From an uncultured Clostridia bacterium (GTDB lineage Bacteria; Bacillota; Clostridia; Oscillospirales; Ruminococcaceae): 64,000 nt of DNA. Below are positions 40,812 through 50,240 of this stretch, piece after piece. Under the pieces are notes generated by a model. The model had not been told where the DNA came from. It did not search any database and saw nothing but the letters and a program-made list of their open reading frames with translations. The DNA is taken from assembly GCA_947089135.1 (NCBI GenBank), contig CAMUJF010000013.1, positions 15,440-79,439 on the forward strand, in the 5' to 3' direction. Within the stretch, counting starts at the first letter, position 1. The number at the start of each line of letters is the position of its first letter. Position numbers and translations under genes: made by a program.

Positions 40812-41255
40812 TTATTCTTCGGTATTTTCTCCGTCCTCAGGTACGTCCGCTCCGGGAACGGAATTATTTTTCAGCTTTGTCTGGTAGGACTCGTTGTCAA
40901 ACCATTCGTCCAGAACGTCAACGGATACCGAATATCCCTCGTCGGTTTTTATGTATTCTTTTATATCACCGGAGGTTATCAGTGAAACAACCTTTTCCGG
41001 GGAAATATTAAGATACGCGCTCGCTTCTGTCTCGTTAAGATATTTCTTCTGCGTCATACCCATACTGTCGGGAACCGAAAACGTGCTGGCGGCGGCAAAG
41101 CTCTTTTCCTCGATCGTTTTGCCGAGTTTCTTAATGTTTCCGCCGATACTGAATCCCGCTACAAGCATACATATTCCAAGAAATACCAGACCTATAAAAG
41201 TTGCATTGATTCCGCCCGATCTTTTCGCGGGTCGCTGTGCCGATTGATTTGCCAT
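40812..41255 (-). CDS. Membrane-anchored excisionase-like wHTH protein
   Basis: 147 residues. A positively charged N-terminus precedes one TM segment (INATFIGLVFLGICMLVAGFSIG), then a linker and a C-terminal domain KKYLNETEASAYLNISPEKVVSLITSGDIKEYIKTDEGYSVSVDVLDEWFDN that looks like the helix-turn-helix of excisionase/MerR-type DNA-binding proteins, with an acidic tail. The topology would put the HTH in the cytoplasm if the N-terminus is outside. Function unknown. It begins 21 bases after addA and may belong to its transcript. Confidence 0.6.
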   Translation of the reverse strand: MANQSAQRPAKRSGGINATFIGLVFLGICMLVAGFSIGGNIKKLGKTIEEKSFAAASTFSVPDSMGMTQKKYLNETEASAYLNISPEKVVSLITSGDIKEYIKTDEGYSVSVDVLDEWFDNESYQTKLKNNSVPGADVPEDGENTEE

Positions 41256-41276
41256 CGGAAATCCTCCTTAACGTCT

Positions 41277-44200
41277 TTAAATTATCTTTATTGCCCGTCC
41301 CAGAGCAAAGGAATACAAATAAGCCTCTCTGACCCGCTTGCCGAATATCCTGCCGAGAGCAGCCGCGTACAGCCTGATTTGCAGATCGTATCTGTCCGCA
41401 AGAGTTTTTTCACCCGCGCCACGGTCGGTCTTGTAGTCTATCAGGACTATCTCTCCGTCCTCCTCAAACATACAGTCTGCAATACCTTGCAGCATACTAT
41501 TATCATTATACTCCATAAGTCTGTCATCGTCAAGAGCAGCGTCGGATTTTTTGATCAAAAACTTCTGTTCCCGTCGGATATTGTCGGATTTTTTTATTCT
41601 TGCGTACAGCTCCGAAGCAAAGAAACAGCTTATCTGCTCAATATTCAGCGACCTGCTCTCATCGGGACTCAGCAAGCCGTACTCCGCAAGCCTTTCTGCT
41701 TCGGCAGCGGGATCGGCTTCGGCGGCGGCAAAATCCGCATACTGCATAAAGGTGTGCATAGCCGTACCCTTTTCCGCGGCGGTAAGTCCCCCAGCCTCGG
41801 CAAATTCGGGACGGCGCAGATAGAGTCTGTCCGCGTCCCCGCTTTTGGCTATCTCCGTTACCGTTATCTTTGCGGACTTGTCCGTCAGACCGCTGTCACG
41901 GCTGAAAGCAAAGATATCAAGCAAACGCCTTACCTTGTCCTCATCGGGAAGAACGTTTACATCCGTTTCTGTTTCGGGAATATTTTCTTCCGTACCGTCA
42001 GCCTTGCAGACCCTTACCGCAGCAGCCGTTTCTTTTATCGGAACAAACTCGCCGTCCCTGAACCATTCTCCGTCCTGGTGAACAAGCATCGCCATCACAA
42101 TCCAATCAAGCATTGACCTTGCCCCTGCCGACACCGCGGGAGTTACGCCGCCCTCAGTGATTATCTCCGAACGGACGGAAGCTATCTCGCTTCTCACCCT
42201 TTTACTGTCGGAAACTGTTATGAAAAGTCTTTCCCGCGCCCTTGTCAGCGCAACGTACAGAAGCCGCAGCTCTTCGCTTTTAAGGCTCGATCTCCCAAGA
42301 CCTTTGAGTACCGTCTGCGGAAAGGAATCGTACAGCTTCAGCTTCTCTCTGTCCTGTATCTTAAAGCCTATACCGTGGTCGGCGTTTATCTGTATCCTGC
42401 GTTTTAAGTCCTCCTCGTTGAAATGTCCCGAAGAACCGCACAGGAACACAAACGGATACTCCAGACCCTTTGATTTGTGTATCGTCTTGACAGATACCAC
42501 GTCCTCCGCCGCAGATACCGCCGAAGCGCGTTTAAGGTCGCCTCCGCGGCGGATTATCATATTCAGGTACCTGACGAAGCCCGACAGACCGCCTCCCGAA
42601 TTTTTCTCATAGCTTTCCGCAACGTCAAGAAGCAGACGGAGATTAGCACGTTTGCGGCTGCCGTCCTTATAGACCTGCACCGCCGACAGGAAATCCGTAC
42701 TGTCGTAAATAGTCCTGATAAATCTTTCCAGAGTCTGGGACGCGGCGCAGTACCTGAGTTTGTTAAACATAGCCATAAATTTTTCAAGCTTTCCGTACAG
42801 CGGCATACCCTTTTCAATTTCCGTGCCGCCCTCCAGTACAAGCTTCACCGTGCGGAAATACCGCTCCTCGTCAGCGCCCTTTACGGCGGCGAGCATTGCC
42901 ATGTCCTCAGCCGTAAGCATAAACATGGGGGACATCAGCGCCGCCGCCAGCGGAACGTTCTGCATGGGATTGTCGACCACCGCCAGCATACTTGTCAGCA
43001 CCGATATCTCGCGGGATTCAAGATAGCCCGCGGGTTCTTCCGCATATGCCTTTATGCCCGCCGCCTCAAGCTCCGCAACGTAGGTCTCCGCCTGCTTGTT
43101 ATTGCGGAGAAGTATGCAGAAATCGCTTGGACGGCATGGCCTTTCCACTCCCTTGTCAAACACCGTTTCGGTACTCATCAGACGCTTTATTTTTGCGGCG
43201 GCGGCGCGTGCCTCGGCGTTTCCGTCCGAATCGTCACAGTCGGGAACTATCAGAATTTCCGTTGTCCTGTCCCCGTCGGGATAATCAAGTCCCCTCACAA
43301 GAGCCTCGGAATCGGTGTAATCTATCTCTCCCGCGGCTTTGCTCATCACGCAGCCGAAAACATAGTTCACAAAGTCAATGACCGCGCCGCTGCTTCGGAA
43401 ATTTCTGTTCAGAAGTATAGCCGCGTTAGTACCGGAAAAGTCAGTACCCGTATAGCTTTCGGAGACTTCAAGGGCGTTTGTGAACAGCTTCGGGTTAGCC
43501 TGACGGAAGCTGTAAATGGACTGCTTAACGTCCCCCACGGCGAACAGATTCGTACCTCCACGCTCCGCAGTTCCGCCCTTTGACAGCAGCTTGAAGATCA
43601 GGTCCTGATTGTTGTTAGCGTCCTGAAACTCGTCTATCATTATCATGCCGTAGTAGTCGGAAAGCTCTTTTGCAAGCTTCGTGCCAACGATAGAGCCGTC
43701 CTCGTTTTTCTCCGCAAGGAGCCGTATGGCAAGCTGTTCCGCGTCGGAAAATCCCAACGCGTTCTTTTCGGCTTTGAGCCTGTCAAGCTCCGCGCCGAAC
43801 ATAAATATCACGCCGTTCAGACCTTCCAGTATTTCCGCGTGCACCCTGTAATCGTCAGAAATTTCCTCCATGCGGAATATTCCTCCGCCGACCTTGTCAA
43901 GCTCCTTTTTGTACCTGTTCCGTATCTCCTTTATGCGCTCCGCCGTTTCCTTTTCGGCATCGCCCATATTCCTCGGAAAGCTTATCCGCGTTTTAGGCTG
44001 AGGAAGCTGCACTACCCTTTCGTCCCAATCAAGACCGTCGCTTTGCAGATTTTTCATCATAAGCTTTGTTCTGTCGGTCTCGGCTGCAATCGCGTCGGAA
44101 ACCTTTCCGCAAAGCTCAAAGTAAAGCTTTCCCGCATACTCCGCCTGCCTCAGCAAGCGGCTGTAGACCTCGCCGAGACTGTCAAGAAAAAGCTTCGCCA

Positions 44201-44834
44201 GCGGATCGGCGTTCGGCTCAAAGCCTTTTTTGTACCTGTCCGCCGTGTTTTTCAGCCAATCCCCGTAAAAGGGTATGGACATCAAAAATTCATAAAGCTT
44301 CAGCACCGCCGCTTCAAGCTCCTCGTCGCCGCGCCGCGAACCGCTGAAAAATCCCGCCAGACGTTCCGTCTCTTCGGGACTTTCACCGTAAAGCTTTTCA
44401 AAAACATTCTCCATAGCCCTGCGTTTCAGCAGCATTTCCTCGGTATCGTCCAGTATGCGGAAACCTGCGGAAACGTCCAGAGACTGAATATTCTCGCGAA
44501 TCAGGTCGAAGCAGAACGAGTGTATTGTGGATATTTTCGCCGTCCGAAGCAGAGATTGCTGACGGCAAAGCCACAGGTTGCCCGGCTCCCGCGCTATTTT
44601 CTCGGACAAAGCCGCCGAAAGCCGCTGCTTCATCTGTTCGGCCGCGTCGTTGGTAAAGGTCACCACCACAAGCCTGTCCGCGGGAATTTTGTTTTCCGTG
44701 TCGGAAAGTATCCCCAAAAGCCTTTCCACAAGCACCGAGGTCTTTCCGCTTCCCGCCGCCGCGGAGACGATAACTCCCGTGCCGCGTGCGGTAATGGCGT
44801 CAAGCTGTTCTTTTGTCCACATTGATTTGCTCAC
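41277..44834 (-). CDS. addA: ATP-dependent helicase/nuclease subunit A
   Basis: 1185 residues. VSAAAGSGKTSVLVERLLG is the UvrD-type Walker A, MIDEFQDANNNQDLIF the DExx box, SVKTIHKSKGLEYPFVFL helicase motif, and the RecB-type nuclease motif lies near the end (GIADCMFEEDGEIVLIDYKTDR). With AddB it processes double-strand breaks to Chi-like sites for RecA. The start is GTG 44834, overlapping the addB stop (GTGA), so they are coupled; ATG 44822 is an alternative. It is full length. Confidence 0.96.
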   Translation of the reverse strand: MSKSMWTKEQLDAITARGTGVIVSAAAGSGKTSVLVERLLGILSDTENKIPADRLVVVTFTNDAAEQMKQRLSAALSEKIAREPGNLWLCRQQSLLRTAKISTIHSFCFDLIRENIQSLDVSAGFRILDDTEEMLLKRRAMENVFEKLYGESPEETERLAGFFSGSRRGDEELEAAVLKLYEFLMSIPFYGDWLKNTADRYKKGFEPNADPLAKLFLDSLGEVYSRLLRQAEYAGKLYFELCGKVSDAIAAETDRTKLMMKNLQSDGLDWDERVVQLPQPKTRISFPRNMGDAEKETAERIKEIRNRYKKELDKVGGGIFRMEEISDDYRVHAEILEGLNGVIFMFGAELDRLKAEKNALGFSDAEQLAIRLLAEKNEDGSIVGTKLAKELSDYYGMIMIDEFQDANNNQDLIFKLLSKGGTAERGGTNLFAVGDVKQSIYSFRQANPKLFTNALEVSESYTGTDFSGTNAAILLNRNFRSSGAVIDFVNYVFGCVMSKAAGEIDYTDSEALVRGLDYPDGDRTTEILIVPDCDDSDGNAEARAAAAKIKRLMSTETVFDKGVERPCRPSDFCILLRNNKQAETYVAELEAAGIKAYAEEPAGYLESREISVLTSMLAVVDNPMQNVPLAAALMSPMFMLTAEDMAMLAAVKGADEERYFRTVKLVLEGGTEIEKGMPLYGKLEKFMAMFNKLRYCAASQTLERFIRTIYDSTDFLSAVQVYKDGSRKRANLRLLLDVAESYEKNSGGGLSGFVRYLNMIIRRGGDLKRASAVSAAEDVVSVKTIHKSKGLEYPFVFLCGSSGHFNEEDLKRRIQINADHGIGFKIQDREKLKLYDSFPQTVLKGLGRSSLKSEELRLLYVALTRARERLFITVSDSKRVRSEIASVRSEIITEGGVTPAVSAGARSMLDWIVMAMLVHQDGEWFRDGEFVPIKETAAAVRVCKADGTEENIPETETDVNVLPDEDKVRRLLDIFAFSRDSGLTDKSAKITVTEIAKSGDADRLYLRRPEFAEAGGLTAAEKGTAMHTFMQYADFAAAEADPAAEAERLAEYGLLSPDESRSLNIEQISCFFASELYARIKKSDNIRREQKFLIKKSDAALDDDRLMEYNDNSMLQGIADCMFEEDGEIVLIDYKTDRGAGEKTLADRYDLQIRLYAAALGRIFGKRVREAYLYSFALGRAIKII

Positions 44835-47800
44835 GGCGTTTCATCTCCGTTCATGATATTTTCTATAAGCTCGGACGCGTTGTCGGCGTACTCCCGAATT
44901 TTCGCGGGCGGATAGTTTCCGCACACACTTCTGTAGTCGCAGTAGCCGCAAGGCAGCGTCCCCTCGCCGTCCATAAGAGGAACGGCTTCGATCTGCCCTT
45001 TTGCAAGACTTTCGGCAGTCTCCTCAAGCAGTCTGTAGGAATATTTCCGCAGATTCTCAAGCTGCTCGGCGGTAATAAGCTTTGAGTAGGAATAGTACCC
45101 CCCCGCCGATTTTTTCACCGGAATGAAAACGCCGCCGCAGTCCTTTTCCATAGCGGCAATGACCTCGTCGTTGTACAGAACCGCGCCTTTCATTTTGTAT
45201 GTACCGTTCAGAACTTCCTGAACAGCTTCGTCCTCATCGGCGCGCCCAAGTCCTGCCGCCGCGTCCTTTGCAGGCATATAGAGAACTCCCGCGGGAACGT
45301 CCCCCGAAAACCGTCCTCGGCGGTTTCCCTCTGTAACGGCAAAAAGGTACAAAAGCATCTGCATATTAACGCCGTAAAGCAGGTCTTCATAGCGAAACTC
45401 CTTTATTCCCGACTTGTAGTCGATAACGCGGACGTAGGTCTCCGAACCGTTTCGATACACGTCCACCCTGTCAACCGTACCCTCGAACCAGACGGTTATG
45501 CCGCTTTGGGTGACAAGCTTTAGCGGCTCCTCGTCGCCGTCCCTCCTCAAAGCGTACTCAAATCCCTCGGGTACAAATTTGCTCTGCCCGAACTCCGCCG
45601 CCAGTCTTTCAAGAATGTCCGTAAGCGTATCCGAAAGCCTTGAAAACGCCGCCTTGTAACGTCTTGTCTTGCCGTAATCTCCGCCCACCGCATCGCTTCG
45701 GTAATATTCGTCCAGATATTTTTTCACAAGTTTTGTAATATCGCCGCGGCTCATTGTAATAAAGTCCTCGCGGCTTTTTTCCTTTAGAAACCCGCAAAGG
45801 CAGTAGTGTATGGCAGTACCCCGGGAGGGACTGTCAAGCTCCACCTTTCGGGGCGGATAAAGCTTCAAGCCCTTTTGGCAGTAATATTTAAATGGACATT
45901 TTCTGTAGTCCTCAAACCGCGAGGCCGACATGGACATGTGCCTGCCGAAAAGCCGCCCTCCCGTTTCGGGGGACAGGCTGTGCTCCGCCGCGTTTTCAAT
46001 GTTTTTAAGGTACTCCAGCCGCTCCGCATATTCGGGAAGACACTCCAAAGCCTTTCGCAGGCTTGCGGAATCCTCGTCGCCGCGGCGGTAATTGCGGACA
46101 TACTGATAATACGCCGCTCCCGCCGTGGTACAGAACGAAAGAAGTCCTCTCGTCTCAAAGGACGTTACCACGCCTTTCCCGAACATTTCCGACCCATGGC
46201 TGACAACAGCGGAGGGATAAAGCTGTCTGCCCGAAACGTCCGATATTGGATATGTTATCCAAAGCCTCTCCGAAGCCTGTGAAAGAGCAGAATACGCCGC
46301 AAAGCGTTCCTCGTCAAGCTTGTCCGCAGAACCTCCTGAAAGCGTTATGCCCGCCTCCTCCAAAGCAAGCCTGTCCCTGTCGCTGAAAAGTCCCGACGGC
46401 TTAGCCGCGTAGGGAAACGCTCCCTCGTTCGCACCGATAACGAAAACCGCCTTAGGCTCGGCAAGCCTTGCCGTGTGCGCCTCAACAAACTGTACGCAGT
46501 CCAAAGTTTGGGGAGGCGAAGATAATTTCAGTCCGGAAACAGCCGCCGAGAAAAGCTCCGCAAAGCTTTCGGGACTTATTTTCGTGTCCGCAAGAGCGCG
46601 GTCAAGAGTCTCCAAAAGACCGCAGAGAAGCTCCCAGAGCTGTTTTACCTCACGTACCGCCGTTAAAGCCGAAGCGTCCGCAGTATCGCAGTTCTCACAA
46701 AAGGAGTGCAGATTTTCATACAGACCCGTATCGTCAAAAAAGTCCAGCAAAGCGGCGCATAAGACCCTGCCGTCCGCAGCGTCGGCACAGGTTTTTCTAA
46801 GCTTAAAGACAGGCTCGGTCACCTTTACCCTGACCTGCTCCGCGCCGAACCGCACGTCGTCGTACTCAAAGGGCTTTTCCCACATATCGCCCTCAATGTT
46901 CCACTTGTAGCAGCAGTCCTCGGCGGCGGCTATTTCCTCATCGGTCAAACCGAGCATACCCGTTTTCATATACCGCAGCCAGTCCTCTGTGGACGTGCTT
47001 TTACCCGAAGCTATGGCAAGAGCAGTCTTTACAAAAATAAACAGGGATTTATGCGCAGCGGTGCGGCTCTCATCGGTGTAAAACGGTATACCGTAACGCT
47101 CAAAGGCGCTTTCCATTACCGGCGAGTACTGCTCTTTCTGCCTTGCAAGAACGGCGATATCGCTGTAGCGGTACCCCTCTTCCATGATAAGGCGGCGTAT
47201 CTCGGAACAGACAAGATCGCCCTCTCCGTAGCTGTCGGCGGAGCGGTACACAGTCACAGCTTTGCAGTCTCCGCCATAGCTGCCGCGAACGTTTCTGAGT
47301 ACGTTTCCGCTGTAAAAAGCCAGCTCTGGAGCTTTAAAGCGTTTAGGCTCTTCAAGCATCGTCCTGACCGTTTTCACGCCGTGATCGGAAGCCGCTCTCG
47401 TCAGCCTGCTTGCCGTCTTGTTTACCGCGGCGAAAACCGAATATTCGCTCGGTTCGTAATCCGCCGTGGGAAGACATACCGTCACGCTTTCACTTTGCGC
47501 TATCATCACGTCAAGCATGGCGTGTTCGTCGGCGGTAAAGCTTTTGAACGCGTCTATAAAGACGGTCATGCCCTCGAAATAACCGTACCGCGCCGCCCTT
47601 GCGGCAGCTTCGGAAACGTCCCCGCCGCTGTCCTTGTAGCCGCTTTGGGACAGTATCCTGCCATACTCGGAATATATCAGCGCAATGTCGGCGGTCTTGT
47701 CCCGAACACTTTCATCAAGCCTGTCCGCACAGGAGGACAACGCCTCCGCGGTTATTCCGCTGAGAGTAAGCTCCTTTACCATTTCAAGGCTGCTTTCCGC

Positions 47801-48151
47801 AAAGGACGGGGACTTTGCCTGTCTGCCGTAAAAAAGCAGTCCGTCCCTTTCGGATATCTCCGCAAGAGCGCGGTACATCATGACCTTTTTCACCGTGTCG
47901 TCGGCGTACCTGCCTTTCAGACCGCCGTGACGTATAAAAATTTCCCGCGCAGTCCTCGCAAAGGAAAGCACATCAATACGGTTGAAAAGCTCCGCTCCCA
48001 GCCGTTCGTAAAGAGTCCTGTCGAACTCGAACGAGAACTGGTCGGGAATTATCACAAGCACGTCTTTTCCGTTCAGTACAGCGTTTTCAATACGGTTCAT
48101 CATCTCATAGGATTTTCCGCAGCCCGCGCCGCCCAAAATCAAATTTAGCAT
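44831..48151 (-). CDS. addB: ATP-dependent helicase/deoxyribonuclease subunit B
   Basis: 1106 residues. GGAGCGKSYEMMNRIE is the Walker A; KCPFKYYCQKGL and the C-terminal CGYCDYRSVCGNYP supply the cysteines of the AddB iron-sulfur cluster around the nuclease (VIDYKSG is the RecB-type motif). It forms the AddAB complex that resects double-strand breaks. The DUF218 gene ends 3 bases upstream of it. The order addB-addA is standard in Bacillota. Confidence 0.95.
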   Translation of the reverse strand: MLNLILGGAGCGKSYEMMNRIENAVLNGKDVLVIIPDQFSFEFDRTLYERLGAELFNRIDVLSFARTAREIFIRHGGLKGRYADDTVKKVMMYRALAEISERDGLLFYGRQAKSPSFAESSLEMVKELTLSGITAEALSSCADRLDESVRDKTADIALIYSEYGRILSQSGYKDSGGDVSEAAARAARYGYFEGMTVFIDAFKSFTADEHAMLDVMIAQSESVTVCLPTADYEPSEYSVFAAVNKTASRLTRAASDHGVKTVRTMLEEPKRFKAPELAFYSGNVLRNVRGSYGGDCKAVTVYRSADSYGEGDLVCSEIRRLIMEEGYRYSDIAVLARQKEQYSPVMESAFERYGIPFYTDESRTAAHKSLFIFVKTALAIASGKSTSTEDWLRYMKTGMLGLTDEEIAAAEDCCYKWNIEGDMWEKPFEYDDVRFGAEQVRVKVTEPVFKLRKTCADAADGRVLCAALLDFFDDTGLYENLHSFCENCDTADASALTAVREVKQLWELLCGLLETLDRALADTKISPESFAELFSAAVSGLKLSSPPQTLDCVQFVEAHTARLAEPKAVFVIGANEGAFPYAAKPSGLFSDRDRLALEEAGITLSGGSADKLDEERFAAYSALSQASERLWITYPISDVSGRQLYPSAVVSHGSEMFGKGVVTSFETRGLLSFCTTAGAAYYQYVRNYRRGDEDSASLRKALECLPEYAERLEYLKNIENAAEHSLSPETGGRLFGRHMSMSASRFEDYRKCPFKYYCQKGLKLYPPRKVELDSPSRGTAIHYCLCGFLKEKSREDFITMSRGDITKLVKKYLDEYYRSDAVGGDYGKTRRYKAAFSRLSDTLTDILERLAAEFGQSKFVPEGFEYALRRDGDEEPLKLVTQSGITVWFEGTVDRVDVYRNGSETYVRVIDYKSGIKEFRYEDLLYGVNMQMLLYLFAVTEGNRRGRFSGDVPAGVLYMPAKDAAAGLGRADEDEAVQEVLNGTYKMKGAVLYNDEVIAAMEKDCGGVFIPVKKSAGGYYSYSKLITAEQLENLRKYSYRLLEETAESLAKGQIEAVPLMDGEGTLPCGYCDYRSVCGNYPPAKIREYADNASELIENIMNGDETP

Positions 48152-48153
48152 AG

Positions 48154-48771
48154 CTATTTCCTCATTTTGTATCTGTTTATATCCGTTTCGGTTAGCTGTT
48201 CTCCGCAGCGTGCAAGCTCACCCATAACACGCTTTATGCCGTATGACGAGGTATGCCAGTTCTCCTTTGTTATATTAAAATCGCCGACCTCAATGTCCGC
48301 GGGTACTATAAGTATATCCGTTTCGGGAAAAGTCGATTGAAAGAACATCAGGCAGCGCCTTGCGTGAAATCTCTTGCACACTAAAATTATTTTTTCGGCA
48401 GGTATACCCTGCTCTTTCAGGACTGCCGCCGCGCATTCCGCATTGGCACGGGTGTGACCCGATTTATCCTCGCGTACTATCGCCGTTTCGGGTACGCCGT
48501 TCTTTATAAGCACGTCCTCATAGAAATCGCACTCGGTTTTATAGTCTCCGTTATAAATATTCTTTTTGTCCTTAACGCCCGCGAAAACTCCTGTCTTGAC
48601 GCTTACCCCGCCCCCCGCAAGAACATAGTCCGCAAAGCCGCTTTTGTAAAGCTCCGCAGCCTTTTCCGCTATCTGCGGGAAGCTTCCGCCAACGGCAATG
48701 ATAACATTGCATTTTTGCGGCTCGTCCTCAACGAAAATGAAATCGCCTATTTCCTTGATTAAATCACGCAT
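48154..48771 (-). CDS. DUF218/YdcF-family protein
   Basis: 205 residues from ATG 48771. NVIIAVGGSFPQIAEKAAELYKSGFADYVLAGGG is the strand-loop typical of YdcF-like proteins, and SGHTRANAECAAAVLKEQGIPAEKIILVCKRFHARRCLMFF matches the conserved central block. No TM helix, so it is a cytoplasmic version. YdcF binds SAM in E. coli; the function is not known. It ends 3 bases before addB. Confidence 0.85.
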   Translation of the reverse strand: MRDLIKEIGDFIFVEDEPQKCNVIIAVGGSFPQIAEKAAELYKSGFADYVLAGGGVSVKTGVFAGVKDKKNIYNGDYKTECDFYEDVLIKNGVPETAIVREDKSGHTRANAECAAAVLKEQGIPAEKIILVCKRFHARRCLMFFQSTFPETDILIVPADIEVGDFNITKENWHTSSYGIKRVMGELARCGEQLTETDINRYKMRK

Positions 48772-48775
48772 AACT

Positions 48776-49309
48776 TTACTTCTTTCCTTTTCTGTTTTTA
48801 TCACAGTACCGCCATAAAATGTCCCGATATTCCGGGGTAGCGTAATCTATTCCCACCCGCGGCAGGGTCTCGATATCGGGACGGTATCCGTCGTCCTCTA
48901 TCCGTATGCGTGGATTTCCGCAAAAGGACTCCCCGTTGAAGCTTTTGTCGATACCCAGCTTTTTTGTAAGCTTTGCGGGACCGTCGTACACCTCGCAGGC
49001 GCGGAACAGAACCGCCTGAGGCTGCCCCTCATCCCCCGTGACCGCGTTCATCAGCCAGTGCATACCGTAGCAAAGATAAACGTATACCGTCCCCGCTTTT
49101 CCGTAAAGAATTTTAGTACGTTCGGTTTTTCCCTTGCTTGCGTGACAGGCGGTGTCCTCCTCGCCCCGGTACGCCTCCGCTTCGGTTATGCGGAGCGCGA
49201 CCTCCGAGCCGTCCTCAAAGGTTCGGACGATAAGCTTTCCCACCAGATCGGGAGCAACGTCAAGAACATCCCGATGAAAAAAATCTTCGCCCAAAACAAT
49301 ATTTTTCAT
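48776..49309 (-). CDS. mpg: 3-methyladenine DNA glycosylase (Mpg/AAG family)
   Basis: 177 residues from ATG 49309 (AGGTGAT before it). LGEDFFHRDVLDVAPDLVGKLIVRTFEDG, RITEAEAYRGEEDTACHASKGKTERTKILYGKAGTVYVYLCYGMHWLMNAVTGDEGQPQAVLFRACEV and the NPRIRIEDDGYRP block match the AAG fold with the catalytic Glu in EAEAY. It removes alkylated purines. It is 4 bases upstream of the DUF218 gene. Confidence 0.93.
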   Translation of the reverse strand: MKNIVLGEDFFHRDVLDVAPDLVGKLIVRTFEDGSEVALRITEAEAYRGEEDTACHASKGKTERTKILYGKAGTVYVYLCYGMHWLMNAVTGDEGQPQAVLFRACEVYDGPAKLTKKLGIDKSFNGESFCGNPRIRIEDDGYRPDIETLPRVGIDYATPEYRDILWRYCDKNRKGKK

Positions 49310-49317
49310 AATATCAC

Positions 49318-49761
49318 CTACAAATTGTACGATATGCGTTTTGAATCCCACCGCATAAGTATTTCCGTTTCACCCGTGGATATGTCGGGCTTTTTTCTGA
49401 CCGTCAGGAAGCCTTCCCGCTTGTAGAAATCCACAGCCCGTTCGTTTTTTTCGTACACGCATAAAGACAGCTTTGGATACAGTTTTTTGGCAAAATCTAT
49501 AAGTGACTTCCCCACGCCCTTTGAGCGGTGTTCGCCGTCTACGAAAATTCCCTCTATGTGTCCCTCGTTCAGACCGATAAAGCCGACTATTTTACCGCCG
49601 GACAGGGCAGTATAGACCTCCGCCAAAGGAATAGCCTCCGAAACGCCGCCGAAGCAGTCCTGCCAGTATTCACGGCGTATAAAGCCATGCGCCTCCAGAT
49701 TTGACGAAAGCCATATTTCCATAACGCGTTTATGATCGCTTTTTTCATATTTTCTTATCAT
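49318..49761 (-). CDS. GNAT family N-acetyltransferase (YiaC-like)
   Basis: 147 residues from ATG 49761 (GGAGGATTAAAA before it). MIRKYEKSDHKRVMEIWLSSNLEAHGFI, IEGIFVDGEHRSKGVGKSLIDFAKKL and NERAVDFYKREGF are the GNAT A and B motifs. The start resembles YiaC-like lysine acetyltransferases. The substrate is uncertain. It is 8 bases upstream of mpg. Confidence 0.87.
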   Translation of the reverse strand: MIRKYEKSDHKRVMEIWLSSNLEAHGFIRREYWQDCFGGVSEAIPLAEVYTALSGGKIVGFIGLNEGHIEGIFVDGEHRSKGVGKSLIDFAKKLYPKLSLCVYEKNERAVDFYKREGFLTVRKKPDISTGETEILMRWDSKRISYNL

Positions 49762-49849
49762 TTTAATCCTCCGCCCTGTCATTAAAGTATACCATACTTT
49801 TCCGCGCTTTTCAACCGCAAAAACAAGTATGCCCACGGCGCGTTTTTAG

Positions 49850-50045
49850 CTCTCCCCTTTCCTTTTCCCTCTCCTGACCCTGCTACGCTATAGCAGAGCC
49901 GTTATTCCGTTCCGTTAGCGTAGCCTGAGAGGGAGAGGGAATAAGGAAGTAGGGGGGCGGGGGCAGAAACCTCAAAGGGGGAGGGGGAGGCGGCAAGCGT
50001 CCCCAAATTCCCATGAGCGCTCCCCCTCCCCCTTTTTGTGGTGTC
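49850..50045. repeat. Composite palindromic REP-like element
   Basis: Nested inverted repeats: TCCCTCTC-CTGA (49866-49877) against CTGAGAGGGAGAGGGA; GCTACGC (49890s) against GCGTAGC (49910s); and GGGGGAGGGGGAG (49976-49988) against CTCCCCCTCCCCC (50022-50034). It fills most of the gap between the GNAT gene and the CCA-adding enzyme. Similar G-rich text (GGGGGTAGAAACTGCCT) lies in the insert before tsaD. Confidence 0.65.
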
Positions 50046-50240
50046 TGACCCCCGAAAAGATTGTGAAAAAGTAAAAAATACATCAAATCAACATAATAGC
50101 AAAAAGTAAATGCTATTTGAAAGATATGTTTTGCCGCGTTACGCAATAAAGGGGGAGCGGACAGAACCGCTCCCCCCTCGGAATTGCTGTAGCCATTTCC
50201 TCAACCGGTTCCCTGTTTTTAACGAAAAGGGAATCTCGCG

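Noticed and set aside
49883..50146. 87-codon frame in the intergenic region before cca
   Set aside because: It is produced by the palindromic repeat; its sequence is low complexity and proline-rich.
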